This document shows, piece by piece, positions 17,371 through 23,637 of a stretch of DNA of 64,000 nucleotides (within the stretch, counting starts at the first letter, position 1; every line of letters starts with the position of its first letter). The translations under genes and the position numbers were made by a program. This DNA comes from Mycolicibacterium sp. BiH015 (GTDB lineage: Bacteria; Actinomycetota; Actinomycetes; Mycobacteriales; Mycobacteriaceae): positions 620,001 to 684,000 of the forward strand of contig NZ_JAQGCZ010000001.1 of assembly GCF_027706845.1 (NCBI RefSeq), given 5' to 3'. The notes under the pieces were generated by a model. The model ran no database searches, was not told the DNA's origin, and saw only the letters and a program-made list of their open reading frames with translations.

Positions 17371-17387
17371 TCCAAGAAACCGCCAAG
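17371..17387 (+). promoter_or_regulatory. SARP-type box, site D
   Basis: TCCAAGAAACCGCCAAG: two exact CCAAG repeats whose starts are 11 bp apart, between the FHA-SARP gene and the main array. The position allows control of both directions. The rest of 17282-17409 shows nothing I can support. Confidence 0.6.
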
Positions 17388-17409
17388 AACGCGCCGCGAC
17401 AGTGTCTCC

Positions 17410-17490
17410 ATGAATCACGAGAACCGAGAAGTAAACACCCTTCGCCAGTTGCAACGCCGGTTGACGCGCGGCAGGCGTAATAGCCGATGA
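17410..17490 (+). CDS. Arg-rich micropeptide with N-terminal extension, main array member 1
   Basis: 26 codons. Ten extra residues (MNHENREVNT) precede LRQLQRRLTRGRRNSR, which is a perfect family unit. The ATG at 17410 has no clear ribosome-binding site; a TTG at 17449 would give a 13-residue product without the usual N-terminus. Site D ends 22 nt upstream of the ATG, so this could be a near-leaderless transcript. Confidence 0.6.
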   Translation: MNHENREVNTLRQLQRRLTRGRRNSR

Positions 17491-17524
17491 CCGGACGAGC
17501 ACCGAGCTTAAGGAGGTGACCGAG

Positions 17525-17578
17525 ATGATTCGACAACTTGAGCGCCGACTCGTTCGTGGTCGATCCGGCGGTCGCTAG
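17525..17578 (+). CDS. Arg-rich micropeptide, main array member 2
   Basis: 17 residues: MIRQLERRLVRGRSGGR. TAAGGAGGTGACCGAG precedes the ATG. Charge comes from six Arg; Ile2, Leu5 and Leu9 would line one face of a helix. No signal peptide or membrane segment. Confidence 0.8.
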   Translation: MIRQLERRLVRGRSGGR

Positions 17579-17615
17579 AACATCAATCTCTGGAGCTTCG
17601 AAAGGAGGCAAACCA

Positions 17616-17765
17616 ATGATCCAACGACTAAGGCCTCGCCGGACTCGCGCCCGGCGATCCAAGATGCGCGGCACAGCGGCTTCATCAATACCTCACCGAC
17701 GGGAAAGTGAATTGATCGAGCACGTGTCACGGCGAATAATCCGCCACCGGCGCCATCGGGCTTAA
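17616..17765 (+). CDS. Arg-rich double unit, 49 residues, main array member 3
   Basis: The first unit is MIQRLRPRRTRARRSK, with AAAGGAGGCAAACCA before its ATG. The frame then continues through about 16 linker residues into a second unit, LIEHVSRRIIRHRRHRA. That unit could also start alone at TTG 17712, which would give exactly 17 residues. It is either a fused double unit or two overlapping translation products. Confidence 0.7.
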   Translation: MIQRLRPRRTRARRSKMRGTAASSIPHRRESELIEHVSRRIIRHRRHRA

Positions 17766-17809
17766 TCCACAACGTCCATTTGAGCGACGCAATTCAGGAG
17801 GTGACAGCG

Positions 17810-17860
17810 ATGCTTCAACATATTCAGCGACGACTCACGCGGGCCAAGCGCAACAGGTAG
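17810..17860 (+). CDS. Arg-rich micropeptide, main array member 4
   Basis: 16 residues: MLQHIQRRLTRAKRNR, with CAGGAGGTGACAGCG before the ATG. An RRLTR core and a basic tail, close to consensus. Confidence 0.8.
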   Translation: MLQHIQRRLTRAKRNR

Positions 17861-17887
17861 CAGCACAGGAGAACGGCGACACCCGAA

Positions 17888-18106
17888 GTGTTTCGAACCC
17901 TACGACATCAGTTGACTCACGGTACGCGCCGCGGCGAACCGCGGCGAATAGTCCACTGCATCGGCATACGAGTGAATTACCGACTCAACCGACGTCTTAG
18001 TCGGGCTCGACGGCTCACGGCTGTGACACCAATGCAGGCCCTGGTCACTCCAGTGCGACGACGAATGCACCGCCGTCTTACCCGCGTACGGCGAACTGGC
18101 CGTTGA
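17888..18106 (+). CDS. Arg-rich triple unit, 72 residues, main array member 5
   Basis: It starts at GTG after an AGGAGAAC site. Three family-like units lie in one frame: MFRTLRHQLTHGTRRG, then VNYRLNRRLSRARRL, then VRRRMHRRLTRVRRTGR. The last is exactly 17 residues from its own potential GTG. Linkers between units lack stop codons. This is the longest member and shows the unit can be concatenated. Confidence 0.65.
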   Translation: MFRTLRHQLTHGTRRGEPRRIVHCIGIRVNYRLNRRLSRARRLTAVTPMQALVTPVRRRMHRRLTRVRRTGR

Positions 18107-18144
18107 ACTCGGCATCACCACAACCGCGAAAGGCAGGTGACCCA

Positions 18145-18198
18145 ATGATCCGACATATCGCACGCCGGCTCGCGCGCCACAGGCGTCGGGGCGGTTGA
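18145..18198 (+). CDS. Arg-rich micropeptide, main array member 6
   Basis: 17 residues: MIRHIARRLARHRRRGG. AAAGGCAGGTGACCCA precedes the ATG. Ala replaces Thr in the RRLTR core. Confidence 0.8.
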   Translation: MIRHIARRLARHRRRGG

Positions 18199-18239
18199 TC
18201 TCCACCGAGATCCAAGAGACACGACGGGAATCCATCACG

Positions 18240-18293
18240 ATGGTCCACCACACACGGCGAAGAATCACACGTGCGCGGCGCCACAAGATGTAA
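18240..18293 (+). CDS. Arg-rich micropeptide, main array member 7
   Basis: 17 residues: MVHHTRRRITRARRHKM. Its ribosome-binding site is weak (ACGGGAATCC), unlike most other members, but length and the RRxTRARRH pattern are preserved. Confidence 0.65.
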   Translation: MVHHTRRRITRARRHKM

Positions 18294-18322
18294 CCGGGGT
18301 CCGTCGCCCTCGATATGGCTTG

Positions 18323-18361
18323 ATGATCCAACATCGAGACCGACCACTTGGTCCTGGGTAG
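18323..18361 (+). pseudogene. decayed micropeptide copy
   Basis: The 12-codon frame MIQHRDRPLGPG begins like a family member but loses the RRLTR core and the basic tail, and has no good ribosome-binding site. Probably a decayed unit, or chance. Confidence 0.35.
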
Positions 18362-18404
18362 ACGCCAAAACAGTTGATCTGCAACGGTTCTGATTGGAGA
18401 CGGA

Positions 18405-18458
18405 ATGCTACGAACAGTGCAACGGCGGCTGGCGCGCGCCCGGCGACACCGGCTATAA
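18405..18458 (+). CDS. Arg-rich micropeptide, main array member 8
   Basis: 17 residues: MLRTVQRRLARARRHRL. TTGGAGACGGA precedes the ATG. Confidence 0.75.
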   Translation: MLRTVQRRLARARRHRL

Positions 18459-18514
18459 CCGTCGTCGAAGAGACCGCAATTTGGTTCGAATCCAGAAAGG
18501 AGAGTGACCTTCCG

Positions 18515-18565
18515 ATGATCCGTCAAACTCACCGACGACTCACCCGCGGCTTCCGCCGCGGCTGA
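18515..18565 (+). CDS. Arg-rich micropeptide, main array member 9
   Basis: 16 residues: MIRQTHRRLTRGFRRG, after AAAGGAGAGTGAC. Twin of the member at 18867; most differences between the twins are silent, and only the last residue changes. Confidence 0.8.
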   Translation: MIRQTHRRLTRGFRRG

Positions 18566-18607
18566 CCACCGCATTCAGATGACGATCGACCAGAGGAGGC
18601 GACATCG

Positions 18608-18661
18608 ATGATTCACCTCATGAAGCGCCGGTGTACCCGCGCCCGGCGCCATAGAAGCTAA
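18608..18661 (+). CDS. Arg-rich micropeptide, main array member 10
   Basis: 17 residues: MIHLMKRRCTRARRHRS, after AGAGGAGGCGACATCG. Cys replaces Leu of the RRLTR core. Twin of the member at 18959. Confidence 0.8.
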   Translation: MIHLMKRRCTRARRHRS

Positions 18662-18712
18662 CCGGGACGTTCCACAAGTCAGGTTCCTACGCGGAGCCCG
18701 AAAGGAAAATGC

Positions 18713-18766
18713 GTGATCTTAAATCTGCAACGCCGGCTGACGCGTTCCCGGCGCCATAAGCAATGA
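18713..18766 (+). CDS. Arg-rich micropeptide, main array member 11 (GTG start)
   Basis: 17 residues: MILNLQRRLTRSRRHKQ, starting at GTG after GAAAGGAAAATGC. Near-consensus core. It lies between the two duplicated blocks. Confidence 0.75.
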   Translation: MILNLQRRLTRSRRHKQ

Positions 18767-18866
18767 CCACCTGCCCGCTTCGCCCGACGCGGACACGGCT
18801 TAGTTGCGAATCATCGCAACAGTGGAACACACGCGGCTCGAATCCAGAAAGGAGAGTGACCCTCCG

Positions 18867-18917
18867 ATGATCCGTCAAACTCACCGACGACTGACCCGCG
18901 GCTTCCGCCGTAACTGA
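18867..18917 (+). CDS. Arg-rich micropeptide, main array member 12
   Basis: 16 residues: MIRQTHRRLTRGFRRN, after AAAGGAGAGTGAC. Paralogue of 18515 with a Gly-to-Asn final residue. Confidence 0.8.
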   Translation: MIRQTHRRLTRGFRRN

Positions 18918-18958
18918 CCACCACATTCAGATGACGATCTACCAGAGGAGGCGACATC

Positions 18959-19012
18959 GTGATTCACCTCATGCAGCGTCGGTGTACCCGCGCCCGGCGC
19001 CATAGAGGCTAA
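18959..19012 (+). CDS. Arg-rich micropeptide, main array member 13 (GTG start)
   Basis: 17 residues: MIHLMQRRCTRARRHRG, after AGAGGAGGCGACATC. Paralogue of 18608 with Lys-to-Gln and Ser-to-Gly changes. Last member of the array. Confidence 0.8.
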   Translation: MIHLMQRRCTRARRHRG

Positions 19013-19093
19013 CCGGGACATTCCACAAGTCAGGTTCCTACGCGGGGGCCAACTACATCCTCCCGATCACCGGCTTATCAGCTGAACCTTCAC

Positions 19094-19113
19094 TAGGCTC
19101 GGTCCCGTGGGCG
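19094..19113 (+). repeat. right copy of 20-bp direct repeat bounding the accessory locus
   Basis: TAGGCTCGGTCCCGTGGGCG, identical to 9727-9746. It contains the GTG start (19107) and the first codons of the GCS-like gene. Confidence 0.9.
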
Positions 19114-20585
19114 AAGAACTGAAGCAGGCCGAGTTCAGTCGCGCGCACCGGCGCGAATACCGCCGCAAGGTGCAGCTCTGCCTCGACGTGTTCGAGACCA
19201 TGCTGGCGCAGTCGAGCTTCGACTTCGAGAAGCCGCTGACCGGCATGGAGATCGAGTGCAATCTGGTCGACTCCGCCTATCAGCCGGCGATGAACAACTC
19301 CGACGTGCTGGAGGCGATCGCCGACCCGGCGTATCAGACCGAGCTCGGCGCCTACAACATCGAGTTCAACGTCCCGCCTCGGCGCTTGCCGGGGCGGGCC
19401 GCCCTCGACCTCGAAGACGAAGTCCGCGCGAGCCTCAACGCCGCCGAAACCAAAGCCAACAGCGACGGTTCGCACATCGTGATGATCGGTATCCTGCCGA
19501 CCCTGATGCCCGAGCACCTCACGGGCCGCTGGATGAGTGAGTCGATCCGCTACCAGGCTCTCAACGATTCGATCTTCACCGCGCGCGGCGAGGACATCCT
19601 CATCGACATCGCCGGACCCGAGCGGCTCAGCCTGCAGACCGCGTCGATCGCACCCGAATCCGCCTGCACTAGTATGCAATTGCATCTGCAGGTGTCGCCG
19701 GCCGACTTCGCCAGCAACTGGAACGCCGCCCAGGTGATCGCCGCGCCCCAGCTCGCCCTCGGAGCCAACTCGCCGTACTTCTTCGGCCACCATCTGTGGG
19801 CCGAAACGCGCATCGAGCTGTTTACCCAGGCCACCGACACCCGCCCCGACGAACTCAAGACCCAGGGCGTCCGTCCCCGCGTGTGGTTCGGCGAGCGCTG
19901 GATCACCTCGATCTTCGACCTGTTCGAGGAAAACGTTCGGTACTTCCCGTCGCTGCTCCCCGAGCTCTCCGACGAGGATCCGGTGGCCGAACTGGCCGAG
20001 GGCCGCACCCCGCACCTGTCGGAGCTACGGCTGCACAACGGGACGATTTACCGCTGGAACCGCCCGGTATACGACATCGTGGACGGGCGTCCCCATCTTC
20101 GGGTGGAGAACCGGGTGCTGCCCGCAGGCCCGACGGTCGTGGACATGATGGCGAACTCCGCCTTCTACTACGGGGTGCTGCGGGCACTGTCCGAAGAGGA
20201 TCGCCCACTGTGGACCAAGATGAGTTTCGCTGCCGCAGAAGCGAATTTCGTCGCGGCCGCCCGTCACGGGATGGAGGCGAGGCTGTACTGGCCCGGCGTC
20301 GGCGAAGTGACGCCCGACGAGCTCGTCCTGCGGCAACTCCTCCCGCTGGCCGAGGAGGGGCTGCGTCGCTGGGAAGTGTCCGCCGAGGTCCGGGACCGCT
20401 ACCTCGGGGTGATCGAGGGACGCGCCAAGACGGGCCGCAACGGTGCGGCATGGCAGTCCGCCACGGTCTCCGCGCTGCAGGTCCGCGGGATGAGCCGGCC
20501 CGAGGCCCTGGCCGAGATGCTGCGGTTGTACTGCGAGCGGATGCACGCCAACGAACCGGTGCACACCTGGGACCTGCCCGGCTGA
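19107..20585 (+). CDS. glutamate-cysteine-ligase-like protein (GCS2-type)
   Basis: A 492-residue carboxylate-amine ligase fold. Motifs include GMEIECNLVD near residue 46, YNIEFNVPPR near 84, a central ACTSMQLHLQVSP strand and VENRVLPAGPTVVDM near 330, matching the ATP/Mg-binding core of gamma-glutamyl ligases. It is unlike EgtA elsewhere in this window, so its amine substrate need not be cysteine. The GTG start lies in the right 20-bp repeat. The 93 bp upstream belong to the island end, so its original promoter was probably the methyltransferase operon. A second methyltransferase follows 23 bp downstream. Confidence 0.8.
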   Translation: MGEELKQAEFSRAHRREYRRKVQLCLDVFETMLAQSSFDFEKPLTGMEIECNLVDSAYQPAMNNSDVLEAIADPAYQTELGAYNIEFNVPPRRLPGRAALDLEDEVRASLNAAETKANSDGSHIVMIGILPTLMPEHLTGRWMSESIRYQALNDSIFTARGEDILIDIAGPERLSLQTASIAPESACTSMQLHLQVSPADFASNWNAAQVIAAPQLALGANSPYFFGHHLWAETRIELFTQATDTRPDELKTQGVRPRVWFGERWITSIFDLFEENVRYFPSLLPELSDEDPVAELAEGRTPHLSELRLHNGTIYRWNRPVYDIVDGRPHLRVENRVLPAGPTVVDMMANSAFYYGVLRALSEEDRPLWTKMSFAAAEANFVAAARHGMEARLYWPGVGEVTPDELVLRQLLPLAEEGLRRWEVSAEVRDRYLGVIEGRAKTGRNGAAWQSATVSALQVRGMSRPEALAEMLRLYCERMHANEPVHTWDLPG

Positions 20586-20608
20586 GTCCCGCGGGTACCT
20601 TGGCGTCC

Positions 20609-21283
20609 ATGGCCGAGGTGATGGACTGGGACAACGTGTATCGCGGCGAGAGTGAGTTCGAGGGACCGCCGCCGTGGAGCATCGGCGAGCCGCAGCCCGA
20701 ACTCGCCGCCCTGTGGCGGGACGGCAAGTTCCGCAGCGAAGTGCTCGACGCCGGATGCGGGCACGCCGAGCTGTCACTGGCCCTGGCCGCCGACGGCTAC
20801 ACGGTGACCGGCATCGACATCAGCCCAACGGCGGTCGCGGCGGCCACCGAGGCCGCCGCCGAGCGCGGCCTGTCGGAACGTGCGTCCTTCGTCGCCGCCG
20901 ACATCACCTCGTTCACCGGATTCGACGGCCGGTTCTCCACGATCGTCGACAGCACGCTCTTCCACTCCATACCGGTCGAGTCACGCGACGGGTACCTGCA
21001 GTCGGTGCACCGGGCCGCCGCAGCCGGGGCCGGATTCTTCGTGCTCGTCTTCGCCAAGGGCGCGTTCCCGCCCGAGATGGAGCAGGGCCCCAACGAGGTC
21101 TCGGAAATCGAACTCCGCGAAACGGTTTCGACATACTGGACCATCGACGACATCCGTCCCGCGCTCATCCACACGAACGTGCCGAAGATTCCCGGCATGC
21201 CGCCCCCGCCGCTGGACATGCTCGACGACACGGGCCGGATGCGGATGCAGGCGTTCCTGCTGAGCGCCCACAAGGCGTCCTAG
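20609..21283 (+). CDS. class I SAM-dependent methyltransferase
   Basis: A 224-residue protein of the thiopurine/TehB-like group: WDNVYRGESEFEGPPPWSIG at the N-terminus, motif I VLDAGCGHAELSLALA near residue 45, TGIDISPTA after it and VDSTLFHSIP as the post-motif strand. The ATG at 20609 is used. It probably forms an operon with the upstream ligase-like gene. Substrate unknown. Convergent with the MftD-like gene, 4 bp apart. Confidence 0.82.
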   Translation: MAEVMDWDNVYRGESEFEGPPPWSIGEPQPELAALWRDGKFRSEVLDAGCGHAELSLALAADGYTVTGIDISPTAVAAATEAAAERGLSERASFVAADITSFTGFDGRFSTIVDSTLFHSIPVESRDGYLQSVHRAAAAGAGFFVLVFAKGAFPPEMEQGPNEVSEIELRETVSTYWTIDDIRPALIHTNVPKIPGMPPPPLDMLDDTGRMRMQAFLLSAHKAS

Positions 21284-21287
21284 CGCC

Positions 21288-22451
21288 TCACACCCCGAGG
21301 TCGCGGCGGAATCGGGGCGGGATCAGCAGATCCTCGGGGCGCAGTTCGTGGACCGACGACAGCCCGAGCCCCAGCAGCGCGGAATCGATTCCGCCGCGCA
21401 GGATGTCGAGAACGTTCTCGACGCCGGCCTGGCCTCCCGCGGCCAGACCCCACAGATATGCGCGGCCGATCATCACCGCGCGGGCGCCGAGCGCGACCGC
21501 CTTGACGACGTCGCTGCCCCTGCGGATGCCGCCGTCGAGGACGATCTCGACCTGGTCGCCGACGGCTTCGGCGATCGCGGGCAGCGCACGGATCGGCGCC
21601 GGGGTGCCGTCCAGGTTGTTGCCACCATGGTTGGACACCGACACCGCGGTCACGCCGGCATCGACGGCGCGCTTCGCATCGTCCACGCGCATCACACCTT
21701 TGAGCATGAACGGCCCACCCCACTGCTCACGCAGCCACGCGATGTCCTCCCACGTCGGCAGCGGTGTCTGCATCCACTCGCCGTACGCACCGAAGAACGT
21801 CGGCGCCTGCCCGCCGTCGGAGAGGTTGGGAGCCGTCAGATCCGGCACGCGGCCGGTCCTGGCGAAGTCGAGAAGCCAACGCGGCCTGCGGATCCCCTCG
21901 GGAGCGAACCGCACCATGGCCTTGAGGTCCATCTTCTCCGGAATCGAGGGGCTGCCCCAGTCGCGCCCGTTGGAGAAGGACCAGTCGGTCGTGATGATGA
22001 GGCCGACCGCGCCGGCGGCGCGGGCACGTTCCATCCGCGCCAGCAGCTTGTCACGTCCGCCGGTCCAGTACATCTGGAAGAACGTCTGCGGATTGGCCGC
22101 GGCGACCTCTTCGATGGCCTTGCTGGCGAACGACGACAGTCCGATCGGGATGCCGCGGGCCGCGGCCGCACGCGCCACCGCGACCTCGCCGTCGGGGTGG
22201 ACGGCCTGGACGCCGGTGGGTGAGATCAGGACGGGCATCGAGAGGCTTTGTCCCATCACGGTTGTCGCCACGTCACGCTTGCTGGACAGCCCCGCGACAT
22301 GCGGTGCGAAGCCCAGCTCTGAGAACGCCGACAGATTGTCGCCGACGGTGATGCCCTTCTCCGATCCGGCGACCAGGGCACTGTAGACGCTGGGTGGCAG
22401 GCGCTTCTTCGCGCGACGCTGTGCTTCGGCGACGGTCTCGAACCAGGACAT
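21288..22451 (-). CDS. MftD-like FMN-dependent alpha-hydroxy-acid oxidoreductase
   Basis: A 387-residue TIM-barrel of the lactate oxidase/cytochrome b2 family: SMPVLISPTGVQAVHPDGE, then GLIITTDWSFSNGRDWG, then the active-site strand VSNHGGNNLDGTPAPI and LDGGIRRGSDVVKA binding FMN. It closely resembles mycobacterial MftD, which oxidises the mycofactocin precursor. No mftA, B or C gene is in this window, so this is a paralogue or an unlinked MftD-type enzyme. The ATG at 22451 follows AAGGAGACGAGC. Divergent from mftM, which supports a mycofactocin link. Confidence 0.8.
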   Translation of the reverse strand: MSWFETVAEAQRRAKKRLPPSVYSALVAGSEKGITVGDNLSAFSELGFAPHVAGLSSKRDVATTVMGQSLSMPVLISPTGVQAVHPDGEVAVARAAAARGIPIGLSSFASKAIEEVAAANPQTFFQMYWTGGRDKLLARMERARAAGAVGLIITTDWSFSNGRDWGSPSIPEKMDLKAMVRFAPEGIRRPRWLLDFARTGRVPDLTAPNLSDGGQAPTFFGAYGEWMQTPLPTWEDIAWLREQWGGPFMLKGVMRVDDAKRAVDAGVTAVSVSNHGGNNLDGTPAPIRALPAIAEAVGDQVEIVLDGGIRRGSDVVKAVALGARAVMIGRAYLWGLAAGGQAGVENVLDILRGGIDSALLGLGLSSVHELRPEDLLIPPRFRRDLGV

Positions 22452-22602
22452 GCTCGTCTCCTTCATCCATCGACGACGTTATGACGCGCAGCGCCGGAAT
22501 GGACTCGCCGAATGGGCAGTTTCCCACCCATCCGGACGGGCCGCATATCACACCCGATCGGGGCGCGCATAGGACCCATGCACACTAATAGCGTTGTCGG
22601 AC

Positions 22603-23478
22603 ATGGCGACAGCTGTTCTCGACCCCCTTGCGCCGGCACCGCACGGCACGTGGAGCGGTCGCGGTGTCCGGGTGACTCGCAGACAGGGCCTGCATCGCCG
22701 GCACGGCGGTCGGCACACCGTCTGCACGCCGCGCTTCTGCGCGCAACGCCAGGGTGCCCTCTTGACCGTCGAGCATGACCTGACGCCCGACGAACTGTGC
22801 GATGAACTGGCGGTGATGCTCGCCGAACAACTCGTCGACACCGGTGCCGTGCGTGGGCAATCAGAGTTCGAACTGGTCTTCACCGGCATCGTGCGGTCCA
22901 CCGTTCACGGCGGCCTGCCCGCGTGGCTGCGGTTCTACCGCAACTCGCTGGACAAGCTCGAACACGGCACCACACCGTTCGCCGCGATCCATACCTGGGC
23001 CGCCGGGCAGGTCCAGGGCAGCCGCATGGTCGATCTCGGGTCGTGCTTCGGATTCTTTCCGCTGAGGATGGCGCGGCGCGGGATCGAGGTAGTGGCAACA
23101 GATCTCAGCGATCCGGCGATGCACCTGCTCAAGCAGATCAGCTCACACCTGCGGCGGCCGTTGACCACTCTGGCATGTGACGCCGCCGCGGTGCCGCTCC
23201 CCGACCGCAGCGCCGACACCGTGACGGCATTGCACCTCATCGAGCACCTGCCGACCGACGCGATCACCGCAGTGCTCGACGAGGCGGTCCGGCTGGCCCG
23301 CCGCCGGGTGGTGGTCGCCGTGCCGTTCGAGGATTCGCCGCGGGAATGCTACGGGCATATCCAACGCTTCGACCTCGCCACGCTGCGGCGGATGGCCGAT
23401 GACATGGCCGAGCGCCATCGCGGAATATCGGCCCGTGCCTACGAATTCCGCGGCGGCTGGCTGATCCTCGACCGCTGA
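22603..23478 (+). CDS. mftM: mycofactocin oligosaccharide methyltransferase MftM
   Basis: A 291-residue SAM methyltransferase. The N-terminal family region (DELAVMLAEQLV, FELVFTGIVRSTV, WLRFYRNSLD) precedes motif I MVDLGSCFGFFPLRMA near residue 145, ATDLSDPAM and the LHLIEHLPTD strand. This combination is characteristic of MftM, which methylates the glucose chain on mycofactocin. The family is known to lie outside the main mft cluster. The ATG at 22603 or an in-frame TTG at 22594 could start it; neither has a strong ribosome-binding site. It neighbours mycofactocin-type alcohol dehydrogenases. Confidence 0.78.
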   Translation: MATAVLDPLAPAPHGTWSGRGVRVTRRQGLHRRHGGRHTVCTPRFCAQRQGALLTVEHDLTPDELCDELAVMLAEQLVDTGAVRGQSEFELVFTGIVRSTVHGGLPAWLRFYRNSLDKLEHGTTPFAAIHTWAAGQVQGSRMVDLGSCFGFFPLRMARRGIEVVATDLSDPAMHLLKQISSHLRRPLTTLACDAAAVPLPDRSADTVTALHLIEHLPTDAITAVLDEAVRLARRRVVVAVPFEDSPRECYGHIQRFDLATLRRMADDMAERHRGISARAYEFRGGWLILDR

Positions 23479-23494
23479 CTCGCACCGCAGACTC

Positions 23495-23629
23495 GCACCG
23501 CGAGCGCGCGTGTCTGCACAGCAACACGCCGCGGATCGCGTCGGTCAGCGCGCGGTCATCCCCGACGAGCGCGCGCGAGATACCAGGAACGCCCGCGTGT
23601 CGGCGCGCAGACACGCGCGCTCGCGGTGC
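23495..23629. repeat. 23-bp perfect inverted repeat between convergent genes
   Basis: The arms 23495-23517 and 23607-23629 (core GAGCGCGCGTGTCTGC) are exact complements separated by 89 nt of GC-rich sequence. It fills the gap between mftM and the response regulator gene. It may act as a two-way terminator; arms of this sort recur in mycobacterial intergenic DNA to my knowledge. Confidence 0.75.
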
Positions 23630-23637
23630 AACAGCTG

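Larger units (their letters stand above)
18486..18694 (+). repeat. 209-bp tandem-duplicated block, copy 1
   Basis: Near-identical to 18838-19045, with about ten substitutions and one 1-base deletion in the second copy. The block holds two micropeptide genes with their ribosome-binding sites and the trailing spacer. Copies are separated by 143 bp containing one further micropeptide gene. Confidence 0.9.
18838..19045 (+). repeat. 208-bp tandem-duplicated block, copy 2
   Basis: Second copy of 18486-18694. The missing base converts the second gene's start from ATG to GTG without changing the frame. Confidence 0.9.
9727..19113. mobile_element. candidate inserted island: kinase-cyclase, M50 protease, FHA-SARP and micropeptide genes
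   Basis: The segment is bounded by exact 20-bp direct repeats. The left repeat joins the methyltransferase stop; the right repeat contains the GTG start of the ligase gene. Removing one repeat plus the interior would leave the two genes 10 bp apart in one operon. The interior has different content (signalling proteins and arrays of tiny ORFs) and its peptide array is visibly richer in A than the flanks. No integrase, transposase or tRNA is present, so the mechanism is unknown. Strand and boundaries are inferred from the repeats alone. Confidence 0.5.

Noticed and set aside
17900..18574. Long open frame on the minus strand across the micropeptide array (224 codons).
   Set aside because: It is the complement of the Arg codons (CGN), which leaves few stops on the other strand. 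It has no ribosome-binding site or recognisable domain, whereas the plus strand has repeated ribosome-binding sites.
17410..19045. CRISPR array.
   Set aside because: Repeated parts are coding units with ribosome-binding sites, unequal spacing and diverged sequence. There are no constant-length direct repeats with unique spacers and no cas genes.
9727..19113. Prophage or integrative element with tRNA attachment site.
   Set aside because: No integrase, transposase, phage structural gene or tRNA is visible. Only the direct repeats support mobility.
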